The notes under the pieces are model-generated. The model saw only the letters and a program-made list of their open reading frames with translations. It was not told the origin of the DNA and ran no database searches. From the NCBI GenBank assembly GCA_947627835.1, contig CANQXM010000033.1, positions 1-12,642 of the forward strand: a stretch of DNA of 12,642 nucleotides. The letters run 5' to 3'. Shown piece after piece: positions 1 through 5,326 of this stretch. This stretch comes from an uncultured Bacilli bacterium. GTDB lineage: Bacteria; Bacillota_I; Bacilli_A; RF39; UBA660. Within the stretch, counting starts at the first letter, position 1. Each line of letters opens with the position of its first letter. The position numbers and the translations under genes were made by a program.

Positions 1-1
1 T

Positions 2-1906
2 ACACAAGATGCAAAAAATGAGCAAAGCCCTATAATTACTAGGTTTGCTCATTTTTACTGCAAAACTCAAGATTATAATCATGAAAAGAAGGAAGTCTTA
101 GATCAAGTTCATACTTACTTTCAAGATAAAGAAACTATCTCGACGGTTAGTGATGTGATTTCTAAACAAGAAGATGCTGATAAGAAAATATTAGCTGCTA
201 TGAATGATGCATCTTATACATTTGATAATCCTTGTGTACTTGTAAATCCTTATGAGATTTCTCCTCTTACGGCTTTAGTGATTTTTCATACGGATCGTTC
301 TTTGGAAACGAAAGTACAGATTAATGGTTATGATGTGACAACGATGGAGAGTGCAACTCTTCATGCGATTCCTATTTATGGACTTAAAGCATCTAAAGTT
401 AATACGGTCGTGTTAGAACAAGATGGAAAACAAAAAACTTTAGAAATTGATTTAACGAATGTTTCTAAGAATAGTTTGGTTACCGAACAAAGCAATGTCA
501 ATGCGACGATTGATAAAGATATTTACTTTTTATCTAGTCCAATGAGTGCTGGAGCTGCTGCTTATGATGGCAATGGTGAAGTTGTTTGGTACTTGGATCA
601 AAATTATTCTTTTGATATTGAGTTTTTAGATAATGGTCATATGTATTTGAGTAATGGAAAAGAAAGTGGCGTTCAATATACGTATGATGGATTTATTGAA
701 ACGGATTTACTGGGAAAAATTTATCGTGATTATTCTTTAGTAAATGGTTATCATCATGAATTAGTTTCTTTATCTGATGGTACAATTTTAGTAGCAGGTG
801 GTAAGGAAAATGTAGATTCGCCTTATTCTGCATCCTTTATTTATCAGATTAAACGAGATACGGGTGATGTCATTCGCTCTTTAGATGTTTATGATATCTT
901 TTCTAAAATTGATCAGGAATTTGCAGACAGTTTAACTGGAACGAATATGATTAATAATTCTATTTATTATAACGAACAAACGCATGAGATGCTTTTATCT
1001 TTACGTGGTATTAATACGATTATGAGTGTCAATTTTGAAACGCAAGAAGTAAATTGGATCTTTGGAGAAGAGGATTTTTATCCAGCAAGTTTTGATGCTT
1101 ATTTATTACATGTAACAGATGGAAGCCGGGTTCCTCATGGAGCTCATACTGCTTATTATACAAGTGAAGGTTATTTAAGTGTATTTAATAATGATTATGA
1201 TTCACTAGATTCTAGTAGTGCAGAGTTACTTCATTATCAAGATAATTATTCTAGTGCTACGGTTTATCAAATATCTGGTAAAAATATTTCTAAAGTTTGG
1301 GAATATGATGGTGGAAAAGAATATTTTAATTATGCTTTAGGTAGTTTTTATTATCAACCAGATGGAACAAAATTGATCGATTTTGGTTGGACTTATAAAG
1401 AAAGTGCATATGTTCCTGGCAAAACAATTTATGATTATCTTGGCAATACTTATGCCCGGGTGGTTGAACTCGATCAAAACGATCAAGAAATTTTCAATGC
1501 AACGATTGATGAAAGTATTTATCGTGCTTATAAGCATGCTTTGTATGAAGATCGGACGAGTCATTATCAGCTTGTTAATTATGAACTTATTGATAATAAT
1601 CCTGCTACATCACTTGAAAAGGTTTCTACGAAGTCTTTATTTACAGATTTAGATGGTGCGATTGATAATCCATTTGAGTTTGAATTAACTCCACATTCTG
1701 TTGATATTAATGTTATTTTTGATAATTCAGAAGTGGTGGATATTTACTTTGTATCTGAAAGTGATGAGAGTTATATTTATCATTATAAAAAGGAAAATGA
1801 AGCGGTATCTGTCAAAGTTAATCTTCATTTAGATGGTTCTTATGCTGTTTATTTAAAGATTAATAATGTTTTCTATGATACGGGTAAAGTACTTCAATTT
1901 GATTAA
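2..1906 (+). CDS. Aryl-sulfate sulfotransferase (ASST)-like protein, 5' end outside window
   Basis: Probable member of the arylsulfotransferase family, whose known enzymes move sulfate from one phenol to another through a sulfated His inside a six-bladed beta-propeller, outside the cytoplasmic membrane. The start of the mature-type fold is recognisable (YTFDNPCVLVNPYEISPLTAL, an Ig-like N-terminal domain), followed by propeller-blade repeats of the type DNGHMYLSNG, SDGTILVAGG and EGYLSVFNND. Family-type His residues are visible in GYHHEL (His codons 752-757) and PHGAH (1136-1147), and an Arg in LSLRG. The frame has no stop back to base 2, so the gene is cut by the window edge. The first possible start inside is GTG at 155, but it has no Shine-Dalgarno site and would leave no signal peptide, so the true start and any signal sequence probably lie to the left. 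The visible part is 634 codons, about the full length of characterised ASSTs. It ends in the shared terminator. Family fairly sure; enzymatic activity and substrate unknown. Confidence 0.75.
   Translation, partial: TQDAKNEQSPIITRFAHFYCKTQDYNHEKKEVLDQVHTYFQDKETISTVSDVISKQEDADKKILAAMNDASYTFDNPCVLVNPYEISPLTALVIFHTDRSLETKVQINGYDVTTMESATLHAIPIYGLKASKVNTVVLEQDGKQKTLEIDLTNVSKNSLVTEQSNVNATIDKDIYFLSSPMSAGAAAYDGNGEVVWYLDQNYSFDIEFLDNGHMYLSNGKESGVQYTYDGFIETDLLGKIYRDYSLVNGYHHELVSLSDGTILVAGGKENVDSPYSASFIYQIKRDTGDVIRSLDVYDIFSKIDQEFADSLTGTNMINNSIYYNEQTHEMLLSLRGINTIMSVNFETQEVNWIFGEEDFYPASFDAYLLHVTDGSRVPHGAHTAYYTSEGYLSVFNNDYDSLDSSSAELLHYQDNYSSATVYQISGKNISKVWEYDGGKEYFNYALGSFYYQPDGTKLIDFGWTYKESAYVPGKTIYDYLGNTYARVVELDQNDQEIFNATIDESIYRAYKHALYEDRTSHYQLVNYELIDNNPATSLEKVSTKSLFTDLDGAIDNPFEFELTPHSVDINVIFDNSEVVDIYFVSESDESYIYHYKKENEAVSVKVNLHLDGSYAVYLKINNVFYDTGKVLQFD
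14..56. repeat. Perfect 13-bp inverted repeat inside the open frame
   Basis: AAAAATGAGCAAA (14-26) is the exact reverse complement of 44-56, with a 17-nt loop. The right arm ends in five T's, so it resembles an intrinsic terminator readable on either strand. However, the sulfotransferase frame runs through it without a stop. It is either an intragenic hairpin or the terminator of an upstream gene, in which case the sulfotransferase would start at GTG 155. Confidence 0.6.
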
Positions 1907-1946
1907 AAAAGATCTTCCGTGAGAAATTCACTGAAGATCTTTTTTT
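1905..1946. terminator. Shared bidirectional intrinsic terminator
   Basis: Arms 1905-1917 (AAAAAAGATCTTC) and 1933-1945 pair perfectly. After one mismatch, an inner GTGA/TCAC stem (1919-1922 with 1928-1931) closes a five-base loop. An A-run on the left and a T-run on the right give a U-tract on both strands, so it can end both converging genes. The left arm overlaps the sulfotransferase stop codon. The right arm lies inside the last codons of the minus-strand FemAB gene, whose stop is 1928-1930. Confidence 0.9.
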
Positions 1947-3205
1947 GGCTTTTCTTTTGGTGGCATTTTAATGTCTGTTTTATTAAAGATTTTCGCTAGA
2001 GTTCCATTTGCTCTTAAATTGTAGTATTTTTTTTCATCAATAATTAAATCATATTCCCCAATGAATTCGTATACTTTCGGATTAAATCCGAGTTTGAATT
2101 CATTTAAACCATAATAGGGGTTTTCTTTGGTGAAGTCACCGGTCATTCCATTTAAATCTAAATAGGTGTAGTCATTTTGATAATATTCCATAATTTTATA
2201 GTGCAAGAAATAATTTGGATTAAAACGACGGAATTTTTTATCATAACCACTGATTAGGATTTGAACTCGATTTTTGTATTTCATAACCATTGCTCCTGCA
2301 ATGTAGATTTTTTCTTGTTTGCTATTTCTTTCGGTTGCTTCTAAGACATCATTTTTGTAAGACAGAAGTTTTCGGTCGGAATTCATTTTGAGATTGATAT
2401 TCTTTGGGGTATTATTTTTAATTAATATTTGATTTAAATTACTGTTATTTTCCAGTTCTTTTTCATAAAGTTCTTTTGCATTTAATAGATATTCTTTGGT
2501 ATTAATACTTACTAAGAATAAATCAATCATGCGATTTTTATGAAAGATATTGTAGTAGTCTTTGTAGTAGTATTCATCTTTGTTTCGTTTATCTTTGATA
2601 AAGTGATATAAGATATCTATTCCACTACGTTCCGCAAGTTCCATTTCTAATCCTTTGGAAATGGATCTTTTGATTTTGTTTCGGGTGTTTTTAGTAAAGT
2701 TTTCTAGGGATAGATTTTTTAAATTAACAATTCCATTAAATCGTGGTAGGAAGGATTCAAAGTATAAGTTATCTTTTAGTTTTTGGTAATGATTCTCTTC
2801 TAAAATGTCTTTGATTTCGTTATTCCAAGTATAAGTTTTGGCTTTGCTTTTTAAATCAATTTGAGCGATGGCAATTTCCGGATTACATTTAATGAAGACT
2901 ACATTTTTTTTCGCGTAGTATTCTTTTAGGGCATTCGTAAATTCTTTTACGAGTTCTTGATCAAAGTAATCACAGATAAAGCCACGTGGTGCATATCCAT
3001 ATTTGGCATTGATTTTCATTCGTTTTAATAAGATTAGTGAAGCGGCTTTGACGTTTCCATATTCATCTACGAGTCCGATTAAGTCATAATCATAGCCATT
3101 TTCACTCATTAAAAGGGCATAGCTTGCAGTTTGATAATGACTTCCTAGTGGGCTTTTATATACAAATTCTTCAAATTCTTGAATGGTCAGTTCTTTTAAT
3201 TTCAT
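1928..3205 (-). CDS. FemAB/MurM-family peptidoglycan bridge aminoacyltransferase
   Basis: 425 aa, the usual length of Fem enzymes. These cytoplasmic enzymes take an amino acid from aminoacyl-tRNA and attach it to the lysine (or equivalent) side chain of a lipid-linked muropeptide, building the interpeptide bridge. Visible family features are an N-terminal GNAT-like half (SHYQTASYALL, then KYGYAPRGFICDYFD) and a charged helical segment around residues 235-285 (AKELYEKELENN), where Fem proteins carry their coiled-coil arm. The C-terminal GNAT-like half has IAGAMVMKYKNRVQILISG, FNPNYFLHYKIMEYY, YLDLNGMTGDF and GLNEFKLGFNP. No signal peptide, as expected. The start is set by a strong Shine-Dalgarno on the minus strand (AGGGGGA, about 3211-3217) six bases before the ATG at 3205. 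Its own promoter lies at 3232-3260. It stands alone, converging on the sulfotransferase. The added amino acid (Ala, Ser, Gly) cannot be read from the sequence. Family assignment firm. Confidence 0.9.
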   Translation of the reverse strand: MKLKELTIQEFEEFVYKSPLGSHYQTASYALLMSENGYDYDLIGLVDEYGNVKAASLILLKRMKINAKYGYAPRGFICDYFDQELVKEFTNALKEYYAKKNVVFIKCNPEIAIAQIDLKSKAKTYTWNNEIKDILEENHYQKLKDNLYFESFLPRFNGIVNLKNLSLENFTKNTRNKIKRSISKGLEMELAERSGIDILYHFIKDKRNKDEYYYKDYYNIFHKNRMIDLFLVSINTKEYLLNAKELYEKELENNSNLNQILIKNNTPKNINLKMNSDRKLLSYKNDVLEATERNSKQEKIYIAGAMVMKYKNRVQILISGYDKKFRRFNPNYFLHYKIMEYYQNDYTYLDLNGMTGDFTKENPYYGLNEFKLGFNPKVYEFIGEYDLIIDEKKYYNLRANGTLAKIFNKTDIKMPPKEKPKKDLQ

Positions 3206-3231
3206 AAACTTCCCCCTTTTTTCGGAAAAAT

Positions 3232-3260
3232 ATTATATCAATATCTTTCTTTTTTTTCAA
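3232..3260 (-). promoter_or_regulatory. Promoter of the FemAB gene
   Basis: On the minus strand, -35 TTGAAA (3255-3260), a 17-bp spacer and -10 TATAAT (3232-3237) with an extended TG one base upstream. A start near 3225 would leave a leader of about 20 nt carrying the AGGGGGA Shine-Dalgarno site. Confidence 0.85.
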
Positions 3261-3273
3261 CTATAAGTTTTCT

Positions 3274-3301
3274 TTGCAAAACGGCTTCTTCATGATATAA
3301 T
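3274..3301 (+). promoter_or_regulatory. Promoter of the membrane protein-engB pair
   Basis: -35 TTGCAA (3274-3279), a 16-bp spacer and -10 TATAAT (3296-3301) preceded by an extended TG (3293-3294). Predicted start is near 3308, giving a leader of about 20 nt. It is divergent to the FemAB promoter, with the two -35 boxes only about 13 bp apart, so a regulator bound between them could affect both. Confidence 0.8.
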
Positions 3302-3328
3302 AAAGGCGTTTAAAAGGGAGTATGTTTT

Positions 3329-3973
3329 ATGTATTCAAGTGAAGAGCAAGAAAAGAAGAAAAAAGGCTTAGCAGATTATTTACGGATGATATTTCATCGC
3401 CGGAAGAAACGGTTATTTTCTGATTTAGAAATTGAATTTCAAACGACGTTGGATTTATTTACCATTTATTCATTTATTTTTTTAGTAATTGGTGTTCTTT
3501 TTAGTTTATGGAATACTGCTGGAGCTATGGTGATTCGTATTTTCTTTGGGCTTTTATTTATGATTTATGGAATGCTTCAGTTTTATACTTTTTCAAAGCG
3601 AAGAAAGTTATCTCTTTACAACTTTTCTATCGTTTATGGAATTGTCGCTTTTTTCCTTGCTATTTTTAGTTTTTGTGTTTCTGATTTAGTTATTTTACTC
3701 ATTGTTTTAGGAATTTTTCTCCTTTTACAAGTTGTCGAGCATTTTATTCAAGGTTTTTATCTTTTACGAGCTCGGGACATGAGTATTTCGGTTTTACTTG
3801 GTCAGATGGCTTTATTTGTCTTTATGGCAGTGATTTTATTTATTAATCCATTCTTACAATTGTATGTTGGTCAAATTCTTGGTATTTTTGCCATATTATA
3901 TGGTATACTAAATATCGCTTGTTTATCTTTTTTATCGAAGAAGTCACAAGTAATATTATCCTTTTTTGAATAG
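3329..3973 (+). CDS. Six-helix integral membrane protein, DUF308/HdeD-like
   Basis: 214 aa. The N-terminal 38 residues are hydrophilic and very basic (KKKK at 9-12, HRRKKR at 23-28), so this end is predicted to be cytoplasmic. Six hydrophobic segments follow, roughly residues 43-61, 67-88, 96-115, 118-140, 150-172 and 177-200. They are arranged as three hairpins of similar texture with a recurring FxxxLFxxYGxLxF-like pattern (FFGLLFMIYGMLQF, LGIFAILYGILNIA). That resembles the DUF308/HdeD family of small membrane proteins, whose biochemical role is poorly known. Start chosen for the AGGGAG Shine-Dalgarno at 3315-3320, eight bases upstream. The ATG at 3322 is out of frame. engB begins eight bases after the stop, so they are probably co-transcribed. 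Membrane topology is firm, the DUF308 assignment moderate, the function unknown. Confidence 0.75.
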   Translation: MYSSEEQEKKKKGLADYLRMIFHRRKKRLFSDLEIEFQTTLDLFTIYSFIFLVIGVLFSLWNTAGAMVIRIFFGLLFMIYGMLQFYTFSKRRKLSLYNFSIVYGIVAFFLAIFSFCVSDLVILLIVLGIFLLLQVVEHFIQGFYLLRARDMSISVLLGQMALFVFMAVILFINPFLQLYVGQILGIFAILYGILNIACLSFLSKKSQVILSFFE

Positions 3974-3981
3974 GTGAAAGT

Positions 3982-4566
3982 ATGAAAATTGATACAGTAG
4001 AACTGGAAAGAATTGCGGTTCGTCAAAGTCAATATCCGGATGCGAATTTACCAGAGTTTTTGTTGGTAGGTAGAAGTAATGTTGGAAAAAGTAGTTTTAT
4101 TAATGCCGTTATTGCTCGAAAGAATTTCGCCCATACTAGCAGTAAACCTGGAAAGACGCAAACCTTAAATTTTTATTTAGTTAATCGGGCATTTTATCTT
4201 ATTGATGTTCCGGGTTATGGGTATGCGAATTTAGCTAAGGATCAATCCCGAAAGATGGGATTAATGATTGAAGAATATTTAAAAAGTAGAGGAAATTTAT
4301 CTCATGTATTTTTGTTAATTGACTATCGTCATAAACCTACGGAAGACGATGTGTTAATGTATGATTTTTTAAAATACTATAATGTACGAACTACGGTGGT
4401 TGCTACCAAGTATGATAAAGTAAATCAAAGTGCACGGGCGAAACAAGAAAAAGTTATTCGAGATACTTTGAAACTTGGTAATGAAGAAGTGATTTTCTTC
4501 TCTTCTTTAACGAAAAAGGGGCGTGAAGAGATTTATCATATCATGGAAAGTTATTTACATTCTTGA
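3982..4566 (+). CDS. engB: Ribosome-biogenesis GTPase EngB (YsxC/YihA)
   Basis: 194 aa, full length for this GTPase, which is needed for late assembly of the 50S ribosomal subunit in Bacillus and most bacteria. All G motifs are visible: G1 GRSNVGKS (30-37), G2 region with SKPGKTQT (54-61), G3 DVPGYG (75-80), G4 TKYDK (142-146) and G5 SSLTKKG (174-180). The Shine-Dalgarno AGGTGAAAG lies just before ATG 3982, in the eight-base gap after the upstream membrane protein gene, so the two are likely one transcript. No terminator follows directly, and the probable secG promoter overlaps the engB stop codon. In Bacillus this gene often sits beside lon; here it does not. Confidence 0.97.
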   Translation: MKIDTVELERIAVRQSQYPDANLPEFLLVGRSNVGKSSFINAVIARKNFAHTSSKPGKTQTLNFYLVNRAFYLIDVPGYGYANLAKDQSRKMGLMIEEYLKSRGNLSHVFLLIDYRHKPTEDDVLMYDFLKYYNVRTTVVATKYDKVNQSARAKQEKVIRDTLKLGNEEVIFFSSLTKKGREEIYHIMESYLHS

Positions 4567-4591
4567 AAGTCTATTTAATTTATGATACATT
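4563..4591 (+). promoter_or_regulatory. Probable secG promoter overlapping engB stop
   Basis: TTGAAA (4563-4568), a 17-bp spacer and TACATT (4586-4591) with an extended TG at 4583-4584. The -35 box overlaps the engB TGA stop (4564-4566). The -10 is imperfect, so this could be a secondary promoter with read-through from engB also supplying secG. Confidence 0.5.
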
Positions 4592-4614
4592 TATGAAAGT
4601 TTAGGGAGGATACT

Positions 4615-4833
4615 ATGTTAGAAAATATTTTATTAGTCATTTCCGTATTATTAATTGTACTTGTTTTACTTCAAAGTAGCAAAGCAAGTGATGCCGGACA
4701 GATTATTACAGGAAGTAATCAAGCTTTATTTGGAAAAGTAAAGGAACGAGGACTTGAATTATTTGTGAGTCGTCTTACGATGTTTTTAGGGCTTTTGTTT
4801 TTTGTTATTTCCTTTGTTTTATTTGTTGCTTAG
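4615..4833 (+). CDS. secG: Preprotein translocase subunit SecG
   Basis: 72 aa, the normal size for Gram-positive SecG, the small accessory subunit of the SecYEG export channel. There are two transmembrane helices (about residues 2-20 and 52-71) joined by a polar loop containing the family signature LQSSKASDAG, followed by a short Gly/Ser-rich stretch (ITGSNQALFG). The Shine-Dalgarno AGGGAGG (about 4603-4609) is five bases upstream of the ATG. A terminator follows, so secG is transcriptionally separated from the next genes, although the order secG-x-rnr-smpB matches the Bacillus arrangement in which x is an esterase gene. Confidence 0.95.
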   Translation: MLENILLVISVLLIVLVLLQSSKASDAGQIITGSNQALFGKVKERGLELFVSRLTMFLGLLFFVISFVLFVA

Positions 4834-4865
4834 TGAATGTTTTACATTTTCCTATTTGACTGATT

Positions 4866-4899
4866 ACTCAAGGAGGTTTTCTCTTCTTTGAGTTTTTTT
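4866..4899 (+). terminator. Intrinsic terminator after secG
   Basis: ACTCAAGGAGG (4866-4876) pairs with 4883-4893 as an 11-bp stem with two G-U wobbles and a six-base loop. Seven T's follow (4893-4899), then a further T-rich stretch. It separates secG from the pseudopilin operon. The AAGGAGG inside the stem is not a ribosome site, since no start codon follows it. Confidence 0.85.
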
Positions 4900-4929
4900 C
4901 TTTTTCTTTTGTTTTCCTAGAAAAGAGGT

Positions 4930-4935
4930 TATAAT
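4930..4935 (+). promoter_or_regulatory. -10 box of the pseudopilin-rnr-smpB operon
   Basis: TATAAT at 4930-4935; no good -35 hexamer is visible upstream (best is T-rich, TTTTGT near 4907-4912). A start near 4942 would leave a leader of only about 12 nt, made almost entirely of the GGTGAG Shine-Dalgarno (4942-4947) before ATG 4954. Confidence 0.55.
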
Positions 4936-4953
4936 AATAATGGTGAGAATTCC

Positions 4954-5322
4954 ATGAAGAAAAATGGGTTTACCTTAATTGAACTTGTTACCACAATTGG
5001 ACTTATGGTATTAATGGGACTGATTATTGTCAATAATATCAATGCCATTTTTAGTAATCAAGAAGATGTGGAACTTGATGATTTTAAACGCATTGTCGAA
5101 GATGCAGCTTGTACGTATATTGATTTAAGTGATCCAGAGATCGTGCAGAAGAAAAATGAGTGTAAGGTAAGTGGTTGTACGGTTACTACGCACATGCTTA
5201 TTAGTAATGGATTATTGGATGATGATTTAGTGAATCCATGGACGAATAAACCAATTACGGGTTCAGAAGTGATTGAAATTAGTTATCCTAATTATGAGAA
5301 AACTTGTACTTATCGGGAGTGA
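4954..5322 (+). CDS. Type II/competence-like pseudopilin
   Basis: 122 aa with a textbook class III signal: short basic leader MKKNG, then FTLIE, predicting cleavage by a prepilin peptidase between Gly5 and Phe6 and the conserved Glu at +5 (Glu10). A hydrophobic helix follows (about 6-33), as in GspG/ComGC-type pseudopilins. The rest is a small outer domain with NPWTNKPITG (94-103), which resembles the PWG-type segment of major pseudopilins, and four cysteines (53, 70, 75, 118) that could form two disulfides. Such proteins assemble into short pili for secretion or DNA uptake. No ATPase, platform protein or peptidase gene is in the window, so it must use a machine encoded elsewhere. GGTGAG lies six bases before the ATG. 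rnr begins five bases after its stop codon, so the two are co-transcribed. Class firm; the exact machine (competence or secretion) unknown. Confidence 0.85.
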   Translation: MKKNGFTLIELVTTIGLMVLMGLIIVNNINAIFSNQEDVELDDFKRIVEDAACTYIDLSDPEIVQKKNECKVSGCTVTTHMLISNGLLDDDLVNPWTNKPITGSEVIEISYPNYEKTCTYRE

Positions 5323-5326
5323 AGAA

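Noticed and set aside
1337..1652. Open frames on both strands inside the sulfotransferase gene
   Set aside because: They are by-products of the coding frame's composition, with no ribosome site, no recognisable domain and full overlap with a well-supported gene.
4871..4890. AAGGAGG followed by TTG after secG, as a possible small gene
   Set aside because: The motif is the left arm of the secG terminator stem and no meaningful frame follows.
5273..5326. TTG start that would add 18 residues to RNase R
   Set aside because: It lies inside the pseudopilin gene, has no ribosome site, and the added residues are unlike RNase R; ATG 5327 has GGGAG at good spacing.
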